Position numbers and translations under genes: made by a program
The notes under the pieces: generated by a model
Database searches by the model: none
What the model was told of the DNA's origin: nothing
The model's input: only the letters and a program-made list of their open reading frames with translations
Assembly: GCA_017427545.1 (NCBI GenBank)
Contig: JAFRSO010000054.1
Span: 1 to 52,107, forward strand
Direction of reading: 5' to 3'
DNA from: Selenomonadaceae bacterium
GTDB lineage: Bacteria; Bacillota; Negativicutes; Selenomonadales; Selenomonadaceae
DNA length: 52,107 bases
In this document: positions 25,901-32,979 of the stretch, piece after piece
How positions within the stretch are numbered: the first letter of the stretch is position 1
Layout of the letters: every line of letters starts with the position of its first letter

Positions 25901-26339
25901 TTGCGTTAGCGCGCAAGGATTTTCTAAATTTGTTTCGACAGGTGACATTGTAACCGGCAGAGTAGGTACAATAGGAAATTTTGGTGTCGTCGACGTTAAT
26001 TTAAAAGGTTCCGTTTGCTCCGACAATATAATTTGTTTTCGGTTGCCGAAAAATTACAATCCAAACGTCTACGCGCTTTATTTTAATAACAAATTTATAA
26101 AAGATTTGTGTAAAAAGCTTTCTCGTGGTTCAGTTCAGCAACGATTGAATCAAGAAACTTTAACAGATTTAATAGTTCCGTTTATTAACGAAAAAATACA
26201 AGAAAAAATCGCCGCGCAAGTTTCGGAATCGTTCAGACTGCGTGGCGAATCGGAAAGACTTTTATCCAAGGCAAAAGCCGCCGTCGAAATTGCTATTGAA
26301 CGTGGCGAAGAGCCAGCAATAAAATTTTTGGAGGAATGA
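22896..26339 (+). CDS. Single-chain restriction-modification protein (nuclease, N6-adenine methylase and specificity domains)
   Basis: About 1147 residues. Residues ~45-180 resemble the HsdR N-terminal PD-(D/E)XK nuclease (ADIVIFE…, EVK at 124-126). A helical spacer follows, then a type I HsdM-like N6 methylase with SAM motif DTAAGSCGF at 359-367 and NPPF at 486-489. The last ~430 residues hold two HsdS-like target-recognition regions separated by helices. The layout resembles type IIG/IIC enzymes. Start is uncertain: ATG 22896 lies in the radical SAM gene, GTG 22923 is the alternative. An AAA+ ATPase gene follows three bases after the stop and may be a partner. Confidence 0.82.
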   Translation: MEISAITRGVIKIFSLENLFSDSTHKSTIFEPAQIAAIEAAVYTKIIRGKITPFIKCLVRGKEIRLTPEEAVRQMFIRKLIDDYGYSTAQMAVEHAIHFGRETKRADIVIFEANRPTVEYIIVEVKKPKLKDGKEQLKSYCNATGSTMGIWSNGEKISFYHRKDPNYFEDIPDIPRAGQKLKDILRERRTIANLIDEDKLLRENKTLADLIRELEDEVLANAGVDVFEEVFKLIYTKLFDEMLGGRDKNRVLEFWNYGETDSELKDTIQNLFDCAKNKWAGIFADDNKIKLTPSHLAICVSSLQNVKLFNSNLDVIDDAFEYLMSKSQKGEKGQFFTPRYVIDMCVKMLNPKINETMIDTAAGSCGFPVHTTFFVWKKILDAKGIPQSHQFSLEPKPPECEDYVGRNIFAIDFDEKTVRVARTLNLIAGDGKTNVLHLNTLDYERWDEIIDEDWLDIYNDGWKGLRKLRAVKNDNSRFNFDIVMANPPFAGDIKESRIIAKYELGKNLKGKYQSKVGRDILFIERNLNFLKSGGRMAIILPQGRFNNSSDKYIRDFISERCRILAVVGLHGNVFKPHTGTKTSVLFVQKWDDELCPRRDDYPIFFATMREPSKDNSGEKIFETVDGKLLRDKHNHTIVKHDLFNHDGKTRDGIAEAFIEFAKREGLSFFEQGSFDAAKYKILSEELECTEIFLSTCAAATDYFRLEAEYFNAGTFSYAKLLRGKDVVSEIQYGTSKFCDENSTGGYPVLRLNELQNGFIGTPQKFCHILIKAEFETLRLRKGDVLIIRTNGNPNLVGRSAVVMKDTKFAFASYLFRVVTNDLINPETLTTFLNCRYGRIEIDKNSMKGNQTNFSPAKFCDINIPAFGKYFQSQIKEIVQAAFKFSELADDNYHAAEKMLSEALGLENFKPSSENVAIKNFSASYKVSGRLDAEFYQSKYEDIESKIFDCDPNAKKLADVVEYIFTGEYSEEYYDKNFSAPNLRYYIRGTDINNGRIIADDTHCVSAQGFSKFVSTGDIVTGRVGTIGNFGVVDVNLKGSVCSDNIICFRLPKNYNPNVYALYFNNKFIKDLCKKLSRGSVQQRLNQETLTDLIVPFINEKIQEKIAAQVSESFRLRGESERLLSKAKAAVEIAIERGEEPAIKFLEE

Positions 26340-26342
26340 ATC

Positions 26343-27200
26343 ATGCCGATAAATCCGAAACATGCCGCCGACGAATCAAAGCCGGTCGCTCAACCCGTCG
26401 AAGAAGTTTTTGTCCCCGAAGAGCCGAAATGGTCGCTGGACGAAATAATTTTGCCCGCCGAAGTCAAAGCGCAGATTTTGGACGTGGCGACATATGCGGA
26501 CAATTCGCACAGAGTTTTTGAGTTGTGGGGATTCAAGCGCACGCATAAATTTTCGCGACGAATCGGAATAAATCTATACGGCGCGCCCGGTACAGGAAAG
26601 ACTATGGCGGCGCACGCTATTGCCCGCGAACTCGGCAGAAAAATTTTAATCGTCAACTACGCGGACATTGAATCGAAATATGTTGGTGAGACGCCGAAAA
26701 ATATTCGTAAGGCGTTCGAGGCTGCGAAGAATTCAAACAGCATTTTATTTTTCGACGAGGCGGACGCGATTTTAAGCAAGCGTGTTACGAACATGACGCA
26801 GGCGGTTGATGTCAGCGTGAATCAGACGCGCTCGGTTATGCTCATGCTGATGAATGAGTTTCAAGATTTTATCATCTTCGCGACGAATTTTATTGAGAAT
26901 TTTGATCCGGCGTTCATGCGGCGAATTTCAATTCATGTAAAATTTACGTTGCCGGACGAGGATTGTCGGAAAAAACTTTGGCGCATGTACACGCCGCCGG
27001 AAGTGCCGAATAATTTGGACTTCGACGAGCTGGCAAAAAAATTCGACGGTATCAGCGGTTCGGATATTTCAAACGCCATGTTAAACGCCGCGTTCAAAGC
27101 TGCCCGCCTCAAGGTTGACGAGCTGGACAAAAATTTGGTCTTCGAGGCCGTGGAAAATATTTTGGCGAGCAAACGCGCCAATTTAGGTATTAGTGGTTAG
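26343..27200 (+). CDS. AAA+ ATPase next to the restriction-modification gene
   Basis: 285 residues. Pro/Lys-rich head, then one AAA+ module: Walker A GAPGTGKT at residues 80-87, Walker B FFDEAD near 137-141, sensor-1 FATNF and an Arg-finger-type AFMRRIS. Overall it resembles FtsH/Cdc48-type AAA cores without a protease domain. It is coupled to the preceding R-M gene (3-base gap), so an energy-dependent partner or regulator of that system is inferred. The C-terminal residues GISG and the TAG stop are supplied by a heptad repeat. Confidence 0.8.
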   Translation: MPINPKHAADESKPVAQPVEEVFVPEEPKWSLDEIILPAEVKAQILDVATYADNSHRVFELWGFKRTHKFSRRIGINLYGAPGTGKTMAAHAIARELGRKILIVNYADIESKYVGETPKNIRKAFEAAKNSNSILFFDEADAILSKRVTNMTQAVDVSVNQTRSVMLMLMNEFQDFIIFATNFIENFDPAFMRRISIHVKFTLPDEDCRKKLWRMYTPPEVPNNLDFDELAKKFDGISGSDISNAMLNAAFKAARLKVDELDKNLVFEAVENILASKRANLGISG

Positions 27201-27239
27201 TGGTTAGAAACTTGTTCCTTGTTCCTTGTTCCTTAACTT
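27191..27239. repeat. Seven-heptad repeat between the AAA+ gene and proS
   Basis: tagtggt x2, tagaaac, ttgttcc x3, ttaactt in one unbroken phase. It supplies the TAG stop (27198-27200) of the AAA+ gene and a TTGTTC that lies 17 bp from the -10 of proS. Confidence 0.85.
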
Positions 27240-27247
27240 GATATAAT
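27219..27247 (+). promoter_or_regulatory. Promoter of proS, with the -35 inside the heptad repeat
   Basis: TTGTTC (27219-27224), 17-bp spacer, TATAAT (27242-27247). The -35 box is one of three identical ttgttcc heptads. Confidence 0.5.
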
Positions 27248-27275
27248 GACGGAAAATTTTTCAGAGGTGACTATT

Positions 27276-28991
27276 TTGAAAGCAACTCAACTTTACGCAC
27301 CGACACTTCGCGAATCTCCCGCAGAGGCCGAACTCGTCAGCCACAAGCTGATGTATCGCGCGGGCTTGATTCGTAAGGCGGCGGGCGGATTGTATTCGTA
27401 TCTGCCGCTGGCTTGGCGCACGATGAAAAAAATTATGCAAATCCTTCGTGAGGAAATGGACGCCAAGGGCGGTCAAGAAATCATGATGCCGATTGTGCAG
27501 CCGGCGGAAATGTGGAAGGAGTCGGGACGTTGGGCGGTTTACGGCGATGAAATGATGCGTCTCAAGGATCGTCACGGCAGAGAATTTGCACTTGGCCCGA
27601 CGCATGAAGAAATGGTTACAACTTTGATTCGTGATGAAGTTCGCTCCTATAAGCAACTGCCCGTCATGCTCTACCAAATCCAAAATAAATATCGTGATGA
27701 AATTCGGCCGCGCTTCGGATTGATGAGGAGCCGCGAATTTGTCATGAAGGATTTATATTCTTTCGACCGCGACGTTGAGGGCATGAATATTTCCTACGAC
27801 AAAATGTACGACGCTTACAGCAGGATTTTTACGCGTTGCGGCTTGAAGTTCCGCGCAGTCGAGGCGGATAACGGTGCAATCGGCGGCGGTCATTCGCACG
27901 AATTTACGGTTTTGGCTCCGAGTGGTGAAAGCAGCATTGCCTACTGCGAGAATTGCAACTTTGCCGCCAGTGATGAGAAGGCTGAACTTAAAATCATTCA
28001 AGCCGAGCCTGAAGAACTTCGCCCGCTTGAAAAAGTCAAAACTCCCGACTGTCACACGATTGAGCTTGTCAAAAATTTCCTCAACGTCCCGATTGAAAAG
28101 ACGATTAAAGCCGTTGCGTTCATGGACGACGAAGAGCGATTGATTTTGGCATTTGTGCGCGGCGATCACGAAGTCAACGAGATTAAAGTTATAAACGCCG
28201 TCGAGGGCGCGAATCATCTTTACATGGCGGGCGATAAGTTGATTGAGGACGCGGGCGGCTGCGCGGGATTTATGAGCCCGATTGGCCTCAACGACAAGGC
28301 AATTATCGTCGTCGATCAAAGCGTTATGCTGATGTCAAATGCCGTCGCCGGAGCAAATGAAGTTGACACGCATTTTATCAACGTCACGCCGAAAAGAGAT
28401 TTCGACGATGAGAAAATTATTGTCGCGGATATTCGCATGGTGCAGGCGGGCGATCCCTGTCCACATTGCGGCGCCCCCTTGCAAATGACACGCGGCATTG
28501 AAGTCGGGCAAGTCTTCACGCTCGGCAAAAAATATTCCGAAGCTCTTCACGCGACTTTTCTTGACGAAGACGGCTCGACGAAATTTTTTGAGATGGGCTG
28601 CTACGGAATCGGCGTCGGGCGGACAATGGCTGCGGCGATTGAGCAGAATAACGACGCTGACGGAATTATTTGGCCGCGGACGATTGCGCCGTTTGAAGTC
28701 GTCGTCGTTCCCGTCAATGCAAAGGATTATAATCAACTTGACTTCGCGAAAAAAATTTATGCCGACTTGATAGCGGCGGGCGTTGATGTTTTGCTCGACG
28801 ACAGGAAAGAGCGTGCCGGCGTCAAGTTCAAAGACTGCGACCTTATCGGCTATCCTTTGCGCGTGACGATCAGCCCGAAGACTTTGGACAGCGGCAACGT
28901 TGAAGTCAAAGTTCGTCGGACGGGAGAATTTTTCAATTTTGCTCGCAGCGAATGTGTCGAAAAAATTTTGAAACTCTTGGAGACGTTGTGA
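27276..28991 (+). CDS. proS: Prolyl-tRNA synthetase
   Basis: Class II synthetase charging tRNA-Pro; 571 residues of the long bacterial type with the editing (INS) domain between motifs 2 and 3. Visible: LRESPAEAELVSHKLM, motif 2 region PTHEEMVTTLIRDEVRSYKQLP and RPRFGLMRSREFVMKD, and the motif 3 region GCYGIGVGR. TTG 27276 follows GAGGTGA by seven bases; the ATG at 27246 overlaps the -10 box and is rejected. A cognate tRNA-Pro gene lies 7 kb upstream. A strong terminator follows. Confidence 0.95.
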   Translation: MKATQLYAPTLRESPAEAELVSHKLMYRAGLIRKAAGGLYSYLPLAWRTMKKIMQILREEMDAKGGQEIMMPIVQPAEMWKESGRWAVYGDEMMRLKDRHGREFALGPTHEEMVTTLIRDEVRSYKQLPVMLYQIQNKYRDEIRPRFGLMRSREFVMKDLYSFDRDVEGMNISYDKMYDAYSRIFTRCGLKFRAVEADNGAIGGGHSHEFTVLAPSGESSIAYCENCNFAASDEKAELKIIQAEPEELRPLEKVKTPDCHTIELVKNFLNVPIEKTIKAVAFMDDEERLILAFVRGDHEVNEIKVINAVEGANHLYMAGDKLIEDAGGCAGFMSPIGLNDKAIIVVDQSVMLMSNAVAGANEVDTHFINVTPKRDFDDEKIIVADIRMVQAGDPCPHCGAPLQMTRGIEVGQVFTLGKKYSEALHATFLDEDGSTKFFEMGCYGIGVGRTMAAAIEQNNDADGIIWPRTIAPFEVVVVPVNAKDYNQLDFAKKIYADLIAAGVDVLLDDRKERAGVKFKDCDLIGYPLRVTISPKTLDSGNVEVKVRRTGEFFNFARSECVEKILKLLETL

Positions 28992-29008
28992 CAAGCAATT
29001 AAAAGTTT

Positions 29009-29062
29009 GGAACCGGGTATTGGCGAATTTTAATCAATGCCCGGTTCCTAAAGTTTTTTTTT
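29009..29062 (+). terminator. Strong terminator of proS
   Basis: 14-bp stem GGAACCGGGTATTG (29009-29022) with CAATGCCCGGTTCC (29035-29048, one T.G pair), followed by a run of nine T (29054-29062). Confidence 0.92.
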
Positions 29063-29082
29063 GAGCGGAAGGATTCAAAGTA

Positions 29083-29562
29083 ATGGAAGATTTAATTTCA
29101 AAATTTGGTCTGACATTGATTTGTATAATTTTAATGGCCGGGTGGGCTTGGCAAGCCTTTCCAAAATTTAAACGTTCAGTTAAAGAAAATCCATTCGGAG
29201 ATTTTGAACAGCCGAATACAGCATCAGTTTTGGGAGTTTTGGGCACTTTCATAGGAATTGCGTGGGGGCTTTTTAATTTTAATCCTTCGCCAGAGGCAAT
29301 GCACAACAGCGTTACAAATCTTTTGGGCGGAATGACTACAGCCTTTTTCACTTCAATTTTGGGCATGGGAATTACACGAGGAATTTCTGCGACTACAAAC
29401 ACGGCTTTAAGTAAAATTAACGATACAACCAATCAAACAATTGCTTCGATGAAGAAAATGTCCGAAGAAATTAGTAGCGAATCATTTAAAATAACGTCCG
29501 AAACTGTCTCAAAAATGGAAAAGATGATGGCGGCGAACGATAAAAACTTTAGAGAGCCGTGA
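29083..29562 (+). pseudogene. Truncated MotA/TolQ/ExbB-like proton channel protein (ZorA-like?)
   Basis: 159 residues. Membrane segment ~8-25, then LGVLGTFIGIAWGLFNF and NLLGGMTTAFFTSILGMG, the paired helices of MotA/ExbB-type channels, then the start of a coiled coil that stops abruptly. ZorA of the Zorya anti-phage system has this plan with a much longer coil. Composition is more A+T-rich than in the neighbours, suggesting transfer. The next reading frames run into an HNH relic, so a deletion probably removed the rest of this gene and the genes after it. The Zorya link is an inference. Confidence 0.6.
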
Positions 29563-29741
29563 CGCGTCAGCAAGAATATTTGAACAACATGGAACTTTCG
29601 CAATCGAGAACGCGAGCGGTTTTGGTTTACGCGATAAATATGCCTGCCTTACAAGAAAATTTGGAGTGGATTATTCGCAGAATCACCGCGAACGGCTTAT
29701 CCTCAAGTCAACCCGTGATTTTCGACGGAAAGAAAGTGTAG
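29559..29741 (+). pseudogene. Short open frame within the deletion scar, unknown
   Basis: 60 codons (GTG start overlapping the previous stop), reading QSRTRAVLVYAINMPALQE…. The region is also open in the HNH frame, so only one of the two readings can be real. No family recognised. It probably belongs to a gene fragment between the channel relic and the HNH relic. Confidence 0.3.
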
Positions 29742-30124
29742 AAAAATTGCACGTTTGCAAGCATTGTTTGCGGCGATTGAATCAACAAGGATATAATTTT
29801 ACTTACGAGAATTTTTCTATCGAAGAATTTTTCAGGATTATGAACGAAAATAACAGCGGAAATTTTCAAGTTTTACCTGATGAAAATGATTTAACTGCCC
29901 CGCTAAATGTTTATCCGAAGAATTGGGACGAAATATCTCGTCGTTTGAAGGAAAAATATAATTATACTTGCCAAGAATGTCACAGAAATTTTTCTAATAA
30001 TAAATCGCAGGTGCATGTTCATCATAAAAACGGACTTAAAAACGACTGCAGAGAATCGAATTTGGAAGTTTTATGTGTTGATTGCCATCAATCGAAGCAC
30101 AATTACAAAATAACGAGGAAGTGA
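29666..30124 (+). pseudogene. HNH endonuclease, probably the C-terminal part of a truncated gene
   Basis: About 152 residues from GTG 29666, without a convincing ribosome site; the frame stays open further upstream. It has two C-x2-C pairs (CKHC, CQEC) and the HNH core VHVHHKNG…N…CVDCHQSKH, matching zinc-supported HNH nucleases. An HNH protein (ZorE) is the effector of type II Zorya, which would fit the channel relic upstream, but many defence systems use HNH domains. The stop lies four bases before thiD, so it may still be transcribed. Confidence 0.6.
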
Positions 30125-30128
30125 CGCT

Positions 30129-30911
30129 ATGAAAACTGCATTGACGATTGCAGGTTCTGATTCATCGGGCGGCGCGGGAATTCAAGCCGACTTGAAAACT
30201 TTTTTGGCTAACGGCGTTTACGGCATGAGCGCAATAACTGCTTTGACTGCGCAGAATACTTGCGGCGTAAGGTCTGTTATGAACTCAACGGCGGAATTTT
30301 TGTGCGACCAACTCGACGCCATTTTTGAGGATATTTTCCCCGACGCAATTAAAATCGGCATGGTATCCTCGGCGGAGCTGATTGAAATTATCGCGGCGAA
30401 GTTAAAATTTCGTGGCGCAAAAAATATCGTCGTCGACCCGGTGATGGTTGCGACGAGTGGTTCACGATTGATTGATGAGGACGCCATTAAAACTTTGGAG
30501 GAAAAACTTTTCCCGCTTGCGACGGTAATCACGCCGAATTTGCCGGAACTCGAAACGATTGCCGCGACTGATGACATGGAACTTGGAGCTAAAAAAATTT
30601 TTGAGCAATACGGCTGCGCGGTCTTGGCGAAAGGCGGTCACGGTCACAACGACGCAAATGATTATCTCTTCGACGGCGCGGGCAAATGGTTTTACGGGCG
30701 GCGAATTGATACGACCAATACTCACGGCACCGGTTGCACGTTGAGTTCAGCAATCGCCGCAAATCTCGCAAAAGGTTACAACTTGAAAGTTTCAATCGGA
30801 CGAGCGAAAAGTTATTTGACGGGCGCATTGTCGACGGGTTTAAATCTCGGCAAAGGTTCAGGCCCTCTCGACCACGGCTTCAATCTTCGCGGCAGTGACT
30901 TCAACGACTAA
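30129..30911 (+). CDS. thiD: Hydroxymethylpyrimidine (phosphate) kinase
   Basis: Phosphorylates HMP and HMP-P for thiamine synthesis. 260 residues of the ribokinase-like fold with TIAGSDSSGGAGIQADLKTF, the DPVMVATSG and TPNLPELE motifs and the anion-hole signature NTHGTGCTLSSAIAA. ATG 30129 follows GAGGAAGTGA, which overlaps the HNH stop. No TPP riboswitch was seen upstream. It ends at a terminator. Confidence 0.94.
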   Translation: MKTALTIAGSDSSGGAGIQADLKTFLANGVYGMSAITALTAQNTCGVRSVMNSTAEFLCDQLDAIFEDIFPDAIKIGMVSSAELIEIIAAKLKFRGAKNIVVDPVMVATSGSRLIDEDAIKTLEEKLFPLATVITPNLPELETIAATDDMELGAKKIFEQYGCAVLAKGGHGHNDANDYLFDGAGKWFYGRRIDTTNTHGTGCTLSSAIAANLAKGYNLKVSIGRAKSYLTGALSTGLNLGKGSGPLDHGFNLRGSDFND

Positions 30912-30930
30912 AAAAGTTTCCGCAAAAAAA

Positions 30931-30962
30931 ATTCCCGTCAACACTCGGCGGGATTTTTTTTA
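30931..30962 (+). terminator. Terminator of thiD
   Basis: Short stem ATTCCCG / CGGGAT with an 11-nt loop and a run of eight T. Confidence 0.75.
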
Positions 30963-30982
30963 TCATCAATCAAAGTGCAAGC

Positions 30983-32170
30983 TTACAAATTGTTAGGATT
31001 GGTCAAACGTTTTTTGGCAGCATTGTATTTATCGATAAATGCCGCGTAATCGTTTTGGACTTGACTATCCACATCCTTAGCGGCATTTTCTTTTTTCATG
31101 CGGTCAGCATGATAATTGTTGAAGCCCAAATTCGCCGCCTCGCGCATGAGTTCGCAATAGCTTATCGAACTGTCCAGCACGCCGCGAAAACTCCGTTTTA
31201 AATCTTCGGTTCCTTCAGGAGCAGTAATATCGCTGACAACATTCCTTATGCCCACTCGCTCGGATTTTGCGCGGTCAAGAACATTAAAATAATCCGCCCA
31301 AATCATACCGCTGGTTTTATTGCTGTCCAAAATTTTTCCAAGGTCGAGTTTTGCGCCATCATAGCGGTGAATTGCGTCGTCCATCTGCCGGAAAAATTCT
31401 TGATTGGCGGAAAGCTTTTCCATTTTAGCTTCGTTGATTTTCTTTTGCTCCGTGACGAAAAGATTAAGTTGTTCGGGGACGGCTGACAAATTCACATTTG
31501 AAACGAGATTTGCATTCGGAACTTTTATCTGCTCGCTTAAAGTTTTCAAAGCCGCAATGTTATCTTTCAGACCGTTAATTGAAGTTTCGGTGTTGGCGTC
31601 GAGAGGATTTGAAATGATTTGAATAACTTGCCCGACAATTTCGTTCTCCTTATGTATCAGTGCAATAACGTCGGCATGTTGCTTTTCGTATTTCTTGAAC
31701 GGCTTCATCTCCGAAAAAATTTTTTCCTGCGAATCCAAAATATTTTTTTGCGCCTTCATCTGTTCGGCAAGAGTTTCAGGTTTCGTCGATTTGAGCGTAT
31801 CAATTTTTATGTTACTCGCAACAGCCCCGTTGACTTCGTTGAGGTCGCGGGCGACGGCTGCATAATTTGTCAAATATTTATCTTCATTCACGCCGGTGAA
31901 ATAAAAATATGAACCCAGTCCGCCAATCAAAGCTACAGCGATGACGGCCAGCGCGTATTTAAATTTCGCGGAATAAATAAATTTCGTTTGCTTATCGTGA
32001 CTTTCGCCGCAAGATTTGCAAAAGGTCGCTTCGGCAGGATTTATTTGCCCGCAATTTTTGCACGTCCAATCCTCCGAAATCGTTTGAAGATCCGCGCCGC
32101 ATTTCGGACAAAATTTCGCGGCGGCATCTTCAATAACATTTTTGCACTTGGGGCAGATAATTTCTTTCAT
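30983..32170 (-). CDS. Membrane protein with two zinc ribbons and a helical extracytoplasmic domain
   Basis: 395 residues. Two N-terminal zinc ribbons (CPKC…CPKCG and CKNCG…CKSCG within residues 1-57), one membrane helix near 70-92, then ~300 residues of helical, coiled-coil-prone sequence outside the membrane. The plan is a cytoplasmic metal-binding head with an external sensor or scaffold domain. ATG 32170 follows AAAGGAA; seven extra residues upstream are unsupported. The stop of the preceding minus-strand gene is 17 bases away, so the two form an operon. Function unknown. Confidence 0.78.
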   Translation of the reverse strand: MKEIICPKCKNVIEDAAAKFCPKCGADLQTISEDWTCKNCGQINPAEATFCKSCGESHDKQTKFIYSAKFKYALAVIAVALIGGLGSYFYFTGVNEDKYLTNYAAVARDLNEVNGAVASNIKIDTLKSTKPETLAEQMKAQKNILDSQEKIFSEMKPFKKYEKQHADVIALIHKENEIVGQVIQIISNPLDANTETSINGLKDNIAALKTLSEQIKVPNANLVSNVNLSAVPEQLNLFVTEQKKINEAKMEKLSANQEFFRQMDDAIHRYDGAKLDLGKILDSNKTSGMIWADYFNVLDRAKSERVGIRNVVSDITAPEGTEDLKRSFRGVLDSSISYCELMREAANLGFNNYHADRMKKENAAKDVDSQVQNDYAAFIDKYNAAKKRLTNPNNL

Positions 32171-32187
32171 ATCAAATTCCTTTCGAC

Positions 32188-32820
32188 TCATTGAACAAAT
32201 CGGATGCTGATATAGTCAACCCTGTTTTCTTCGTCACGCACGGCAAAACGTAACCAACAAGGCGTCCCGTTTTTTGAAGTGATTGTGTATTCGTAAAGCG
32301 TCGTGTTTTCGTAAGAAGATTTTTCATAATCCGTGCCGTACTCGTCGAAAACTTTTTGTGCGGGTGACCCGTCATGAATTCCGCGCGGTGTAGAAACTGC
32401 GGAAGTTTGTGAGACGAGCGCAGAAACTTTCCCGTTACGCAAGACAACTTCCAACGTATCGAATTTGAGACGCGTGCCGTAGTCTTCTACTTTTTTGTCG
32501 AGCGGTTCGCCGAGAGCTTGACGAACTTTTTCTTCGGGATCGTCAATCGTCAAAACGCCGAGTGATAAATCAAGCGCGTTGAGTTGACCGGTTTGTTTTG
32601 GCGGCGGAGAAATTTTTTCCGACTCACCGGCAGATACGCTTGACGATTCGGCAGCCGGTTTAGTCGAAGGTTCAGCAGCCGGTTTAGTCGAAGATTCAGC
32701 GGGCGACGCAGTGACATTTTGTGAAGACTCTGTGCGGGCTGTATTTACAGGTTCGTAATTATCATTTTGTCCCACAAAAAAATATCCCACGCCGACGGAA
32801 ATTATCAGCATGATAACCAA
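32188..32820 (-). CDS. Exported or membrane-anchored protein with Ser/Pro/Ala linker, unknown
   Basis: N-terminal membrane helix, a low-complexity linker with a repeated STKPAAE unit, then a ~110-residue C-terminal domain (LTIDDPEEKVRQALGEP resembles SmpA/BamE-like or DUF4309-like folds). A TTG at 32820 is the first standard start, with a poor ribosome site. Reading ten codons further up gives a normal K-S-K-L-P-F-I-A-G-L head that begins at ACG (32848-32850), nine bases after AAGGGG, so the true start may be that ACG. Upstream partner of the zinc-ribbon gene. Confidence 0.7.
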   Translation of the reverse strand: MVIMLIISVGVGYFFVGQNDNYEPVNTARTESSQNVTASPAESSTKPAAEPSTKPAAESSSVSAGESEKISPPPKQTGQLNALDLSLGVLTIDDPEEKVRQALGEPLDKKVEDYGTRLKFDTLEVVLRNGKVSALVSQTSAVSTPRGIHDGSPAQKVFDEYGTDYEKSSYENTTLYEYTITSKNGTPCWLRFAVRDEENRVDYISIRFVQ

Positions 32821-32923
32821 TCCCGCTATAAACGGTAATTTTGATTTCGTTTAAATCATCCCCTTAAAACATAATTTGCGAAATTTTATCATGTGACTTT
32901 TTGACTGTCAATGAATTTGCTGT

Positions 32924-32952
32924 TTGACAGGAGCCGCCTCCGTCATTACAAT
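32924..32952 (+). promoter_or_regulatory. Promoter of nadE
   Basis: Consensus TTGACA (32924-32929), 17-bp spacer, TACAAT (32947-32952). Start of transcription near 32959 supports the short form of nadE beginning at 32980. Confidence 0.8.
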
Positions 32953-32979
32953 AAAAAAAATTTCAAGGAGGCGATTGGC

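Noticed and set aside
27200..27275. T-box or riboswitch before proS, glnS or thiD
   Set aside because: Leaders are short and lack T-box or TPP conserved sequences.
32911..32979. Longer NadE start at ATG 32911
   Set aside because: It lies upstream of a consensus promoter (32924-32952), while TTG 32980 has AAGGAGG at normal spacing and gives the family N-terminus.
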